The notes: a model not told the origin generated them from the letters alone. Shown: positions 38,725-47,830, counted from the stretch's first letter. The stretch: DNA of 64,000 nucleotides from Alphaproteobacteria bacterium (GCA_018820205.1 JAHJOK010000016.1:1-64000), one strand, 5' to 3'. A program made the numbers and translations.

Positions 38725-39939
38725 ATGACCACCGACACCCACCGGCCCGAGCGGCTGCATGGGCTGGACGCCCTGAGAGGCGGGGCGTTGCTGCTGGGCC
38801 TCTTGCTGCACGCGGCCATGGCCTACATCCCGGCGCCGATCTGGATCGCCACGGACCTGACCGCCTCGACCGGAGCGAGCGCGGTCTTCTTCGTCATCCA
38901 CCTGTTCCGGATGACCACCTTTTTCCTGATCGCCGGCCTGTTCGGCCACATGATGCTGGAGCGGCGCGGCTGGATGAAGTTCGCCCTGGATCGCCTCAGC
39001 CGGATCGGCGGGCCGCTGGTGATCTTCTGGGGTCTGGTGTTCGCGGGGATCATCGCCGTTCTGTTGTGGAAGGTTGCGATCGACAACGGCGGCAGTCTGC
39101 CGACCGACGGGCCGCCGCCGCCGCCCCTGACGCTTGAGACTTTCCCGCTTACCCACCTGTGGTTCCTGTGGGTGCTGCTGATCTTCTACGTCGTGATGCT
39201 GGCGGTTCACGGGGTGATGTCCATCGATCGGTCGGGCGCCCTGGGGCGTCTTTCGGACAGACTGACGGGGGCATTGATCGGCCCGTGGACGCCGGTTCTC
39301 GCGGCCGCGCCCCTGGCCCTGGCCTTCTGGCTCCATCCGAACTGGAGCGCCTTCTTCGGCATTCCGACGCCGGACACGGGGCTGGTTCCGAACGCCGTCG
39401 CCCTGACCGCATTCGGCGTCGCATTCGGCATCGGCGTGCTGCTGGATCGCCGCCGCGACCTGCTGGGACGGATCGCGGGCGGGTGGTGGGTGTCGGCGCT
39501 GATGGCCGTCGCGACGGGCGCCGCCGCCCTGTATCTGGCCGGCGGTCTGGCCCCCCGGCTGGCGCCGCTGACCGATCCCTCGGCCAAGGCCGTGGCGGCT
39601 TGGGTTTATGCGATGGCGGTCTATGCCTCGACCTTCGCGGTCATGGGGCTGACGCTGAAGTTCGTCTCCGGCCACAGCGCGGTGCGGCGCTATCTGGCCG
39701 ACGCATCCTACTGGATCTACATCGTCCACCTGCCGCTGGTGATGGCGGGACAGGTGCTGCTGCTGGACGCGCCGTGGCCTTGGTTCGCCAAGATGGCGGC
39801 GATCGTGGCGGGCGTGCTGACGATTGCCCTGGTCACCTATGAACTGCTGATCCGCCATACCTTCATGGGCCGCTGGCTGAACGGCCGTCGCGTGCCGTGG
39901 CGCCGTCCGGCCCCGGCCGCGCCCGTCCTGGCCGAATAG
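38725..39939 (+). CDS. Acyltransferase 3 / OpgC (MdoC)-like membrane protein
   Basis: Protein of 404 residues with about ten helices. The acyltransferase-3 opening RLHGLDALRGGALLLGLLLHAAMAYIP and the later HLFRMTTFFLIAGLFG and SYWIYIVHLPLVMAGQ are typical of OpgC-like enzymes that transfer succinyl or acetyl groups to periplasmic glucans. Substrate not determined. GGGGGAG precedes the ATG at 38725. It is first in a run that also holds a small membrane protein and a regulator. Confidence 0.85.
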   Translation: MTTDTHRPERLHGLDALRGGALLLGLLLHAAMAYIPAPIWIATDLTASTGASAVFFVIHLFRMTTFFLIAGLFGHMMLERRGWMKFALDRLSRIGGPLVIFWGLVFAGIIAVLLWKVAIDNGGSLPTDGPPPPPLTLETFPLTHLWFLWVLLIFYVVMLAVHGVMSIDRSGALGRLSDRLTGALIGPWTPVLAAAPLALAFWLHPNWSAFFGIPTPDTGLVPNAVALTAFGVAFGIGVLLDRRRDLLGRIAGGWWVSALMAVATGAAALYLAGGLAPRLAPLTDPSAKAVAAWVYAMAVYASTFAVMGLTLKFVSGHSAVRRYLADASYWIYIVHLPLVMAGQVLLLDAPWPWFAKMAAIVAGVLTIALVTYELLIRHTFMGRWLNGRRVPWRRPAPAAPVLAE

Positions 39940-40000
39940 CTTGCCATCCCCGGCCGGCGCGTCCATCCGAAGGGACGCGCCGGCCGCAAAGGAATCACCG

Positions 40001-40639
40001 ATGCCCGACACCACCCGCAGCAATCCCGAGGCCGATCTGGCCTTCCTGCGTTCCGTCATCTCGGGCGGCGGGCCGCACCCGCATATGGGTATGGGCGTCG
40101 CCTATCTGGCGGGGGGGCTGCTTTACGGATTCGAATGCCTGTTTCACGTCGGCCAGATCCTGGGCTGGATCCGCTGGTCGGCCCTGCCCAGCCTGATCTT
40201 CGTCGCGGCCATCACCGTGGTCATGATCGCGGTACTGGTGTGGGTCGCACGCATGGACCGGCAGTTCGCCAAGCCGGGCCCGATCGTGGCGCGGACGATG
40301 AATGCGGCTTTCACCGCGACGGGCATGGTCAATCTGGCGGTGATCATCATCTTCGGCGTCGGCTCGGCGCGGGACCAGGACTTCGCCGTCTGGCTCTACT
40401 ATCCAGCGATGGTCTTCGCCCTGCAGGCGGCGGCGTGGTGGGTGGCGTGGTGTTTGAGGCGCAAGGTCTGGATGCTGGCGACCGCCATCGGCGGCTGGGC
40501 GACGGCGGTGGCTCTTGGCGTTCTGGTGCGCGAGCCCCTGGCCTATCTGGCGGTCTGCACTGCGGCCCTGTTCGGCCTGTTCGCGGCGCCCGGCTGGATC
40601 ATGCTGCGCGCGTCGCTCGAGGCCCGACGGATCGCCTGA
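40001..40639 (+). CDS. Hypothetical multi-helix membrane protein
   Basis: Protein of 212 residues with about six hydrophobic helices from residue 50 on, preceded by a soluble arm (NPEADLAFLRSVISGGGPHPHMGMG). AAAGGA precedes the ATG at 40001. It lies between the acyltransferase and a winged-helix regulator, which starts four bases after its stop. Regulator-plus-membrane-protein pairs often form sensory units. No named family recognised. Confidence 0.78.
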   Translation: MPDTTRSNPEADLAFLRSVISGGGPHPHMGMGVAYLAGGLLYGFECLFHVGQILGWIRWSALPSLIFVAAITVVMIAVLVWVARMDRQFAKPGPIVARTMNAAFTATGMVNLAVIIIFGVGSARDQDFAVWLYYPAMVFALQAAAWWVAWCLRRKVWMLATAIGGWATAVALGVLVREPLAYLAVCTAALFGLFAAPGWIMLRASLEARRIA

Positions 40640-40643
40640 GCCC

Positions 40644-40946
40644 ATGAGTCTGGATCAGCTCGGCAAGATCGACGAGGTCATTCACGGTCGCATGCGGCTG
40701 GGGATCATGGTCTATCTGGCCGACGTCGAGACCGCCGACTTCACCGAGCTCAAGACCGTTCTGGACGCGACCCAGGGCAATCTGTCGGTGCATCTGAAAA
40801 AGCTGGACGAGGCCGGTTACGTCGCCATCGACAAGAGTTTCGTGAACGCCAAGCCGTTGACGCGCATCTCCATCACCGGCCAGGGCCGCGAGGCGTTCGC
40901 CGCCTACCTGGAGGCGCTGGGCGGCCTGATCGGATCGAGGGCCTGA
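40644..40946 (+). CDS. Winged-helix transcriptional regulator (HTH_34 type)
   Basis: Protein of 100 residues. DEVIHGRMRLGIMVYLADVETADFTELKTVLDATQGNLSVHLKKLDEAGYVAIDKSF is a compact winged helix with the recognition helix in TQGNLSVHLKKL, as in the PF13601 group. There is no ligand-binding domain. It could control its own operon through the palindrome at 38662. It overlaps the next gene by one base (TGATG). Confidence 0.88.
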   Translation: MSLDQLGKIDEVIHGRMRLGIMVYLADVETADFTELKTVLDATQGNLSVHLKKLDEAGYVAIDKSFVNAKPLTRISITGQGREAFAAYLEALGGLIGSRA

Positions 40947-41545
40947 TGGCGCCGATGACGGTCGATCCGCAACGGGTGCGCATGTTCGAACATGCGGGCG
41001 CCTTCCATGACTGGCTGGCCGCGAATGGCGAGAGCGAGCCGGAGGTCTGGATCCGCGTGTTCAAGGTCGCATCGGGCACGCCCAGCGTCACCTGGAAGGA
41101 CGCCATCCCCGCGGCCCTGGCCTGGGGCTGGATCGACGGGGTGCGCAAGAGCCTGGACGACGTCAGCTTCCTGCAGCGGTTCACGCCGCGCGGCCCCAAG
41201 AGCAGCTGGAGCGAGATCAACGTCGCCCACGCCGAACGAATGATCGCCGACGGGACGATGCAGCCGGCGGGACTGAAACAGGTCGAGGCCGCCCGCGCCG
41301 ACGGCCGGTGGGAAAAGACCTATCGGGTCAAGGGGGCGGCGGTTCCCGATGATCTGATGGCGGCGATCGACGCAGAACCGCAGGCCCGGGCTATGTTCGA
41401 CGCCCTGACCTCGCAGAACCGCTTCGCCCTGATCCACCGCACCAACGCGTTGAAGACCGAGGCGGGACGGACGAAGAAGATCGCCGGGTTCGTGGCGATG
41501 TTGGCGCGAGGCGAGACCATCTATCCGCAGGCGAAAATCCGATGA
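40946..41545 (+). CDS. YdeI/OmpD-associated family protein
   Basis: Protein of 199 residues. The motif EVWIRVFKVASGTPSVTWKDAIPAALAWGWIDGVRKSLDDVSFLQRFTPRGPKSSWSEIN is the YdeI family signature, and a second conserved part lies near the C-terminus (KKIAGFVAMLARGETIYP). Function unknown; some relatives affect antimicrobial peptide resistance. Its stop overlaps the folP start (ATGA). Confidence 0.88.
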   Translation: MAPMTVDPQRVRMFEHAGAFHDWLAANGESEPEVWIRVFKVASGTPSVTWKDAIPAALAWGWIDGVRKSLDDVSFLQRFTPRGPKSSWSEINVAHAERMIADGTMQPAGLKQVEAARADGRWEKTYRVKGAAVPDDLMAAIDAEPQARAMFDALTSQNRFALIHRTNALKTEAGRTKKIAGFVAMLARGETIYPQAKIR

Positions 41546-42351
41546 GTCCTCGTCCCCGCGTCATGGGCATACTGAACGTCACGCCGGACAGTTTTTCCGA
41601 CGGCGGCCTGCACGAGACCGTCGAGGGCGGGCTGGTCCAGGCGATGCGGCTGATCGGAGACGGGGCCGACATCCTGGACATCGGCGGGGAGTCGACCCGG
41701 CCGGGTGCGGAACCGGTCTCGGTCCACGAGGAGATCGCGCGGACGGTTCCGGTGATCGCGGCGGTCCACGCCCGCTGGCACGGGCCGATCAGCATCGACA
41801 CGATGAAGCCCGAGGTCGCGCGCGCCGCCGTCGCCGCGGGGGCCTCGATCTGGAACGACGTGACCGCCCTGACCTTCACGCCCCACAGCGCCGCGGTCGC
41901 CGCCGAACTGGGGTGCGAGATGGTTCTGATGCATATGCTGGGCGAGCCGCGCTCCATGCAGGTCGAGCCGCGCTATGGCGACGTGGTCGCGGAGGTCGCC
42001 GACTATCTGGCGGGCCGGGCGGAAGCGGCGATGGCGGCGGGGGTGGCGCGCCGGAAGATCACGCTGGATCCCGGCATCGGCTTCGGCAAGACGATCGAGC
42101 ACAATCTGGCGCTGATCGCCGGACTGGGCGCCCTGGCGGAGTCCGGTTTCCCGGTGCTGCTGGGGGCCAGCCGGAAGCGGATGATCCGCAACATCGATCC
42201 GTCGGCGACCGAGGCCGGAGACCGGCTGGGCGGCTCGATCGCCCTGGCGCTGGAGGGCGCCCGGCGCGGCGCGTCTATCATCAGGGTCCACGACGTGCGC
42301 GAGACGGTCCAGGCCTTGGCGGTCCAGCAGGCGGTGGAGAACGCGTCGTGA
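41542..42351 (+). CDS. folP: Dihydropteroate synthase
   Basis: Protein of 269 residues that joins p-aminobenzoate to the pterin pyrophosphate in folate synthesis; the sulfonamide target. Signatures: RVMGILNVTPDSFSDGG, DILDIGGESTRPGAEPV, ISIDTMKPEVARAA, LMHMLGEPRSMQ and LGASRKRMI. Complete. Overlaps both neighbours (ATGA upstream, GTGA downstream). Confidence 0.97.
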   Translation: MSPRPRVMGILNVTPDSFSDGGLHETVEGGLVQAMRLIGDGADILDIGGESTRPGAEPVSVHEEIARTVPVIAAVHARWHGPISIDTMKPEVARAAVAAGASIWNDVTALTFTPHSAAVAAELGCEMVLMHMLGEPRSMQVEPRYGDVVAEVADYLAGRAEAAMAAGVARRKITLDPGIGFGKTIEHNLALIAGLGALAESGFPVLLGASRKRMIRNIDPSATEAGDRLGGSIALALEGARRGASIIRVHDVRETVQALAVQQAVENAS

Positions 42352-43139
42352 GGGGCCGGGTGCTGATCATCGCCGGATCGGACTCCGGCGGCGGCGCTGG
42401 GATCCAGGCCGACATCAAGGCGGTGACGGCGCTGGGCGGGTATGCCGCCACGGCGATCACGGCGATCACGGTGCAGAACACCTTGGGCGTCCATGGCGTG
42501 CATCCGCTGCCGCTGGACCTGATCGAGGCGCAGGCGCGGGCCGTGCTGGACGACATCGGCGCCGACGCGATCAAGACCGGCATGCTGGGGTCGGTGGAGG
42601 TGGTCGAGCGGGTCGCGGCGATCCTGGATTCGACACCGACGCCTGTCGTGGTCGATCCGGTGATGGTGGCCAAGGGCGGCGCGGCTCTGCTGGACGCCGG
42701 GGCGGTCGAGGCGGTGCGGAGCCTGATGATCCCGCGCGCGGCGCTGCTGACCCCCAATGCTCCGGAGGCCGAGGCGCTGACGGGCGTCCTGGTCGCCGAT
42801 CTGGATGGACAGCGCCGGGCGGGGGCCGCCTTGCTGGAGATGGGCGCCGGCGCGGTGCTGATGAAGGGCGGCCATGTTCCAGGGCCGACCGTGGTCGATC
42901 TGCTGGTGACGGCGTCGGGGGAGACGATGCTGGAGGGGCCGCGCATCGACACGACCTCGACCCACGGCACGGGCTGCACCCTGGCCAGCGCCATCGCCGC
43001 CGGGATCGCGCAAGGGCGGACGCTGGAACAGGCGACGGCCGAGGGCTGGGCCTATGTCGCCGAGGCGATCCGGCGCGCGCCCGGCCTGGGCGGCGGGCAT
43101 GGTCCGCTGGACCACGGCTGGCCGTTGAGGGATCGGTGA
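42348..43139 (+). CDS. thiD: HMP / HMP-phosphate kinase ThiD
   Basis: Ribokinase-fold kinase of 263 residues that phosphorylates HMP-P to HMP-PP for thiamine synthesis. Signatures: LIIAGSDSGGGAGIQADIKA, TAITVQNTLGV, VVDPVMVAKGGAAL, LTPNAPEAEALTG and the closing THGTGCTLASAIAA. Starts at a GTG overlapping the folP stop. No TPP riboswitch precedes it, unlike thiC, so it is probably expressed with folP. Confidence 0.96.
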   Translation: MRGRVLIIAGSDSGGGAGIQADIKAVTALGGYAATAITAITVQNTLGVHGVHPLPLDLIEAQARAVLDDIGADAIKTGMLGSVEVVERVAAILDSTPTPVVVDPVMVAKGGAALLDAGAVEAVRSLMIPRAALLTPNAPEAEALTGVLVADLDGQRRAGAALLEMGAGAVLMKGGHVPGPTVVDLLVTASGETMLEGPRIDTTSTHGTGCTLASAIAAGIAQGRTLEQATAEGWAYVAEAIRRAPGLGGGHGPLDHGWPLRDR

Positions 43140-43708
43140 GCGGCGCGCTGGAAGATCGATTGATCCGGATCGTGCGCGCCGATCCGGGGCTGATGCACGT
43201 TCTGACCACGGTGCGCGACCTGGACATGCCCGACTGGCGGGTGTTCTCGGGCGCCGTCTATCAGAGCGTCTGGAACCACCAGACGGGTCGCGCGCCCGGC
43301 TATGGCGTGCGCGACTACGACCTGGGCTATTTCGATCCCGACACCTCATGGGACGCCGAGGACGTCGTCATCAAGCGCGTCGCCGCCGCCTTCGACCCGC
43401 CGTTCCGCGATCTGGTCGAGGTGCGCAACCAGGCCCGCGTGCCTCTGTGGTTCCCGGATCATTTCGGCGAACCTTATGACCCCATCGGTTGCACCGACGA
43501 GGCGCTGGAACGGTTCGTGGCCCCGGCCTTTGCGGTCGGGGTGCGGATGGAGGCCGACGACACGATCAGCGTCGCCGCGCCCCTGGGCCTGGAGGACGTG
43601 TTCGATCTGGTGCTGCGGCCAAACCCCAACCGGGGACGGGCCAAGGACTGGACGCGCGTGGTCGAGCGCGCCCGCAGCCGGTGGCCGGAGCTGAGCGTGC
43701 TTGAGTGA
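43136..43708 (+). CDS. Nucleotidyltransferase-like protein (NTP_transf_6)
   Basis: Protein of 190 residues beginning with a GTG that overlaps the thiD stop. It resembles PF06042 (DUF925), with DWRVFSGAVYQSVWNHQTGR, GVRDYDLGYFDPDTSWDAEDVVIKR and WFPDHFGEPYDPIGCTDEAL. The RDYDLGYFD stretch supplies the acidic metal ligands of a nucleotidyltransferase fold. Substrate unknown. Last gene of the overlapping run from 40.6 kb. Confidence 0.88.
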   Translation: MSGALEDRLIRIVRADPGLMHVLTTVRDLDMPDWRVFSGAVYQSVWNHQTGRAPGYGVRDYDLGYFDPDTSWDAEDVVIKRVAAAFDPPFRDLVEVRNQARVPLWFPDHFGEPYDPIGCTDEALERFVAPAFAVGVRMEADDTISVAAPLGLEDVFDLVLRPNPNRGRAKDWTRVVERARSRWPELSVLE

Positions 43709-43801
43709 CACGGCGGCGCATGGGACCGGTCGAATAAAACAGATGCGGAATCCGGCGAATTGGGGGATGATGCGCCTTCAGGATCAACCGGGGCGCGGGG
43801 C

Positions 43802-44182
43802 ATGGCTCCCATCCATAAAATCGCATTGATCGCGACCGCCGCGCTGGCGACGTCGGGCTGCGCGCTGTTCCAGCCCCAGCCGCCGATGCGGGCCGTCGTC
43901 ATGCCCGGTCAGCTGGAGCCCATCCACGCCGCCGCGATCACCCGCGATCTGGCGGTCTTCTGGGTCAGTTCGAACGGCTGCACCGACCGCGACGACCTGT
44001 TTCCCATGGTCAACCAGGCCGGTGGGGACACGACGATCACCCTGCGCCGTATCGACCAGGACGATTGCGACACGCCTGTAAACGACGGGGTCGAGGTCAT
44101 GTGGTCGTTCGAGGAACTGGGCCTGGTTCCGGGCTCGCGGCTATCCGTCAACAACCCCTATCAACTGCCGCCCTCGACCTGA
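43802..44182 (+). CDS. Hypothetical small lipoprotein
   Basis: Protein of 126 residues with a lipobox near residue 20 (LATSGCALFQP). The mature part has a likely disulfide pair (NGCTDRDDL, DQDDCDTPV) and a beta-rich pattern ending SRLSVNNPYQ. ATG at 43802 gives a clean signal peptide. It converges with the thioesterase gene (7 bp between stops). No family recognised. Confidence 0.7.
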   Translation: MAPIHKIALIATAALATSGCALFQPQPPMRAVVMPGQLEPIHAAAITRDLAVFWVSSNGCTDRDDLFPMVNQAGGDTTITLRRIDQDDCDTPVNDGVEVMWSFEELGLVPGSRLSVNNPYQLPPST

Positions 44183-44189
44183 TCGGGCC

Positions 44190-44615
44190 TCAGCGGCGTT
44201 CGAAGGTCGGCAGCATGGTCGCGGGAATGCGCGTCGGGCGCATCGTCGTGGCGTCCACCAGGCACCATTCCGACACGCCCTGCGCGCACAGGCGCCCCTC
44301 GCCGTCCTCGATGCGGACATAGCGGGCGAAGCGCGGACCCTGGGGGTCGCCGACCCAGGTGCGGGCCACGGCGGTGGCGTCCGGAGCCAGGGCGCGGACA
44401 TAGTCGATCTCGTGACGCAGGGCGACCCAGGACCATCGGGCGCGGGTCTCGGCGTCGAAACGGGCGTTCCAGTGCGACGTGCCGGCCTGCTGCAGCCAGC
44501 CGACATAGACGACATTGTTGACGTGGCCGTTGTCGTCGATGTGCTCGGGTCGGATTTCCAACGGGACGTCGAAGACCTCGCGGTCCTCGCGCGGCGTCAG
44601 GGTCGCGCGCGCCAC
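44190..44615 (-). CDS. Acyl-CoA thioesterase (4HBT)
   Basis: Hotdog thioesterase of 141 residues with IRPEHIDDNGHVNNVVYVGWLQQAGTSHW as the active-site block. Starts at a GTG directly abutting the glutaredoxin stop (TGAGTG), so the two are co-transcribed. Substrate unknown. Confidence 0.9.
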   Translation of the reverse strand: MARATLTPREDREVFDVPLEIRPEHIDDNGHVNNVVYVGWLQQAGTSHWNARFDAETRARWSWVALRHEIDYVRALAPDATAVARTWVGDPQGPRFARYVRIEDGEGRLCAQGVSEWCLVDATTMRPTRIPATMLPTFERR

Positions 44616-44981
44616 TCAGGCCTCGCCGAGGGGAACGCCTTTTTCGACCATCAGGGCGGTCAGTTCGCCCGCCTGGAACATCTCGCGCACGATGTCGGAG
44701 CCGCCCACGAACTCGCCCTTCACATAGAGCTGGGGAATGGTCGGCCAGTCGGTGAAGGCCTTGATGCCGTCGCGCAGGCCGTCGTCCTGAAGCACGTCGA
44801 CGCCGACGAACGGAGCGCCGACATGGTCGAGGATCTGGACCGCCAGCGACGAAAACCCGCAGCGCGGGGCGTCGGGCGTGCCCTTCATGAACAGGACGAC
44901 GTCATGCTCGCTGACGGTCTTGCCGATGAAGGCGTGGACCGGATCGGCGGACGTCGCGGTATCGAGGGCTTGGTCGGACAC
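44616..44981 (-). CDS. grxD: Grx4-family monothiol glutaredoxin
   Basis: Protein of 121 residues. The monothiol active site CGFS lies in TPDAPRCGFSSLAVQIL, with WPTIPQLYVKGEFVGGSDI for glutathione binding. These proteins carry [2Fe-2S] clusters with BolA partners. A BolA-type gene lies 1 kb away on the same strand, separated by the degenerate aldo/keto reductase. Confidence 0.96.
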   Translation of the reverse strand: MSDQALDTATSADPVHAFIGKTVSEHDVVLFMKGTPDAPRCGFSSLAVQILDHVGAPFVGVDVLQDDGLRDGIKAFTDWPTIPQLYVKGEFVGGSDIVREMFQAGELTALMVEKGVPLGEA

Positions 44982-45073
44982 GGGGAAGGCCTTTCGGTTG
45001 CAGGCGTCAGCTAGGGACGGCGGCGGGACCGGTCAAGGGCGGCCCGCCTCAAGCCTGCGTGTCCGGCGTCGTG

Positions 45074-45988
45074 TCAGGCCGCCACGCGGGCCATCTCGAT
45101 CTGGGCCGACAGACCGGGCGGCATGTCGCGTTCGGGGACGGCGGCCAGGACGTTCAGACGCTCAGGCTCCGTCGCCCGCACCAGGACGCTGGAGATGGCC
45201 GGATCGGTCATGGCGTGGGCCAGGCAGATGGCCTCGGCCGTCCAGTGGGGCGTGCGGTGCAGGAAGGCGAAGGTGCCGGCGCCGGCCAGCGGATCGTCCT
45301 TGGCCCTGCCGCGCGGGCCGGAGCCAAAGCCGAACAGGCCCTTTTTCGGCTGATGCACGGTGGCGGCCTTCTTGTCGGTGTCGAGCGCCGACGGGAAATA
45401 GTCGTAGGCCAGGATCGCCATGTCCTGTTCCCGCGCCGCCCGCAGGCGCGAACGAACCCTCCAGTCGATGTTGACGTGGAAGGGGGTGGCCAGGACGTCG
45501 AAGGCGCCGGTGGAGACATAGGCGTCCATCACCTCGGTCTCGCCTGAGACGCCCAGGTAGCGGACGCGTTCGGTGGCGCGCAGGGCCTTCAGGGCGTTCA
45601 GGGAACTCTGGGGCAGTTCGTCCTCGCCGGGCTCTTCCAGCAGGGCCACATCGATCCAGCCCAGGCCAGAGACGTGCAGACAGCGGTCGATGGCCCCGGT
45701 CATGCCCTCGGCCGAGAAGTCGCGCGCGGAGCCCTTGCGTCCGTCGCCGGCGCCCAGCTCCAGGCTGACGTTCAGCAGCTTGCGGTCGACGTTGACGAGG
45801 GCCTGGCCGACGACTTCCGCCAGGACCGGGTCGGCCGTCTCCAGCCGGTAGGAGTTGATGCCGGCCTCGAGCGCAGTGAAGATCAGGTCGTTGGCGGCGC
45901 TGACGCCCCGGTCGAGGCAATCGACGCCGAGGCTGAGGGTCAGGGTCGAGATGGCGGCGCCGGACGCGCCGAAGGGGCGATAGCGCAT
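45074..45988 (-). CDS. Aldo/keto reductase-fold protein lacking the catalytic tetrad
   Basis: Protein of 304 residues with the overall AKR pattern: MRYRPFGASGAAISTLTLSLG, GINSYRLETADPVLAEVVGQAL, WIDVALLEEPGED and VRYLGVSGETEVMDAY. The usual catalytic Asp and Tyr (FDTA..Y), Lys (T-K) and His (LLH) appear as Arg/Leu, Val, Glu/Leu and Glu at my visual alignment, so it is probably not an active reductase. The C-terminal part keeps an AKR-like SSVLVRATEPERLNVLAA. It lies between the glutaredoxin and BolA genes, where a regulatory or iron-sulfur role could be tested. Confidence 0.82.
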   Translation of the reverse strand: MRYRPFGASGAAISTLTLSLGVDCLDRGVSAANDLIFTALEAGINSYRLETADPVLAEVVGQALVNVDRKLLNVSLELGAGDGRKGSARDFSAEGMTGAIDRCLHVSGLGWIDVALLEEPGEDELPQSSLNALKALRATERVRYLGVSGETEVMDAYVSTGAFDVLATPFHVNIDWRVRSRLRAAREQDMAILAYDYFPSALDTDKKAATVHQPKKGLFGFGSGPRGRAKDDPLAGAGTFAFLHRTPHWTAEAICLAHAMTDPAISSVLVRATEPERLNVLAAVPERDMPPGLSAQIEMARVAA

Positions 45989-45994
45989 CGGAGA

Positions 45995-46237
45995 TCAGCC
46001 TGTCGGGTTCGGGGCGGAGGTTTCGAGGGCCAGGGCATGCAGTTCGCCACCCATATGACCCTTCAGCGCGGCATAGACGAGCTGGTGCTGTTTCACGCGG
46101 GGCAGGCCGGCGAAGGCGGTCGAGACGATGCGGGCGCGATAGTGGTCGCCGTCGCCCGCCAGATCGTCGATCGCGATCTCGGCGTCGGGAAACGCCTCGA
46201 TCAGATAGGCGTGCAGGGTTTCGACGGGCATGGGCAT
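45995..46237 (-). CDS. BolA/IbaG-family protein
   Basis: Protein of 80 residues with the BolA fold signature DHYRARIVSTAFAGLPRVKQHQLVYAALKGHMGGELHALALET. The His in RVKQHQLVY and the loop Asp/His are the usual [2Fe-2S] ligands shared with monothiol glutaredoxins. It is the first of a short reverse unit: bolA, AKR-like, grx, thioesterase. Confidence 0.94.
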   Translation of the reverse strand: MPMPVETLHAYLIEAFPDAEIAIDDLAGDGDHYRARIVSTAFAGLPRVKQHQLVYAALKGHMGGELHALALETSAPNPTG

Positions 46238-46298
46238 GGAAGAGGCGACGGCTCCCGGAGTTCGCGGTGCAGAATGGTCCGTAAACCTTAATGTCGCG

Positions 46299-46832
46299 CT
46301 ACCTGAGGTCGGGCGGGGAACGGCGTTCCAGCAGGATCACCGGTTCGTCGCGATAGACGGTCTGGGCATAGGAGGCATAGCCGACCCGCCCGGCCAGACG
46401 CAGGGACGCCAGGTTGGCCGGACCGATCATGCAGACGGTCCGGGGAGCCTTGAGCACATGGTCGGTCCAGTCCAGGGCGGCGGCGACCCCCTCCGAGGCC
46501 AGCCCCAGCCCCTGAAAGGCCGCGCCGAGACCCCAGCCCAGTTCCGGCGCCGCCATCGCAGGCTGCACCCCGCGGCGATAGTCGAGCACGCCGACCGACC
46601 CCGCATAGGCGCCCGTCTCCCTCAGTCGCATCGTCCAGTTGCCGCGCCCCAGGGCCGACCAGTGGCCGAGGTCGCGCAGCAGCCGGAACCAGACGTCCTC
46701 CTCCGGCAACGGACGGCCGGTGATGTGGCGGGTGAAGCCCTCGTCGGTCCACAGGACGCACAGGTCGTCGAAGTCGGTCAGGGCGACCGGGGTCAGCGTC
46801 AGGCGGGCGGTGGTGAGAACGGGATGGCTCAT
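46299..46832 (-). CDS. GNAT family N-acetyltransferase (RimJ/RimL-like)
   Basis: Protein of 177 residues. It opens TTARLTLTPVALTDFDDLCVLW and carries the acetyl-CoA loop ELGWGLGAAFQGLGLASEGV, followed by ANLASLRLAGRVGYA. The substrate is unknown. It starts in a four-base overlap (ATGA) with the upstream peptidase gene; a much longer frame in the same register belongs to that gene's antisense-like shadow and is not used. Confidence 0.9.
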   Translation of the reverse strand: MSHPVLTTARLTLTPVALTDFDDLCVLWTDEGFTRHITGRPLPEEDVWFRLLRDLGHWSALGRGNWTMRLRETGAYAGSVGVLDYRRGVQPAMAAPELGWGLGAAFQGLGLASEGVAAALDWTDHVLKAPRTVCMIGPANLASLRLAGRVGYASYAQTVYRDEPVILLERRSPPDLR

Positions 46833-47830
46833 GCCGGGTCGGGGAAGACGGCGCCGGCGCGCTCGATCCGGGTCGCGCCCGTCGTGTCGGTCACCGCATA
46901 GGTGAAGCCGGGCAGCAGGGCGAAGCCGCCGACCCGGCCCTGGACGTCCAAGGCCAGAAGGGCGACCTGATGCCCGGCCAAGGCCCCGCCGCGCAGCCGG
47001 ACCAGACGCTCCAGCACCTGACGGCAGGCGTCGGTCGGGGCCGCCCCGGCCCGCATCGCCTCCACGACCGAATGGGCCCCGCAAATCCGCACGACGTCCT
47101 CGCCGACGCCGGTCGCGGTGGCCGCGCCGACGTCCTGATCGACATAGAGGCCGGCGCCGGTCAGCGGGCTGTCGCCCACCCGGCCGCGCATCTTGAACGC
47201 CATGCCGGAGGTCGTGCAGGCGCCGCCCAGACGGCCGTCCGCGTCCATGGCCAGGATGCCGATGGTGTCGTGGTCGCCCGGGCCGCCCGGCGTCCCGCGC
47301 CAGTCGGTGTTCTCGCTGTTGGCGCGCGGGGCGTAGTCGGCGGTGGTCAGCCATTCGCGCCAGGCGGCCTCGGCCTCGGGTGTCAGCAGGACGGCGGGCT
47401 CGAACCCCTGGTCGAGGGCGAAGGTCCGCGCGCCTTCCCCGACCAGCATGACGTGGGGCGTCCTTTCCATCACCGCACGGGCGACCGAGACGGCGTGGAC
47501 GATGTCCTCCAGCGCGCAGACGGCGCCCAGATTGCCGGCATGGTCCATGATCACGGCGTCGAGGGTGACGTGGCCGTCCCGGTCGGGATAGCCGCCCAGT
47601 CCCACCGAATGGTTGCTCGCATCAGCCTCCGGCACCCGGGCGCCGGCCTCGACCATGTCGACGGCGGAGCCGCCCGACTGGCGTGCGGCCCAGGCCTGGG
47701 CGTTCGCCGCCGCGCCGAAATCCCATGTCGAGACCACGGCGGCGCGGGCCGCGTCCCGGGGCAGGGCGAGGGCGGGCGAGGCGGCGGCGAGCGCCGCGCC
47801 GGTCAGCAGGGTGCGTCTGGAAGGGGTCAC
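46829..47830 (-). CDS. Glycosylasparaginase / isoaspartyl peptidase (Ntn hydrolase), Tat-type signal
   Basis: Protein of 333 residues. The signal [21 protein letters not shown] has a twin-arginine motif. The Ntn-hydrolase self-cleavage site is in [39 protein letters not shown], where the Thr becomes the new N-terminus and nucleophile. It should cleave glycosylated asparagine or aspartyl-glucosamine, in the periplasm. The start is a GTG overlapping the radC stop. Substrate inferred from family. Confidence 0.88.
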   Translation of the reverse strand: MTPSRRTLLTGAALAAASPALALPRDAARAAVVSTWDFGAAANAQAWAARQSGGSAVDMVEAGARVPEADASNHSVGLGGYPDRDGHVTLDAVIMDHAGNLGAVCALEDIVHAVSVARAVMERTPHVMLVGEGARTFALDQGFEPAVLLTPEAEAAWREWLTTADYAPRANSENTDWRGTPGGPGDHDTIGILAMDADGRLGGACTTSGMAFKMRGRVGDSPLTGAGLYVDQDVGAATATGVGEDVVRICGAHSVVEAMRAGAAPTDACRQVLERLVRLRGGALAGHQVALLALDVQGRVGGFALLPGFTYAVTDTTGATRIERAGAVFPDPA

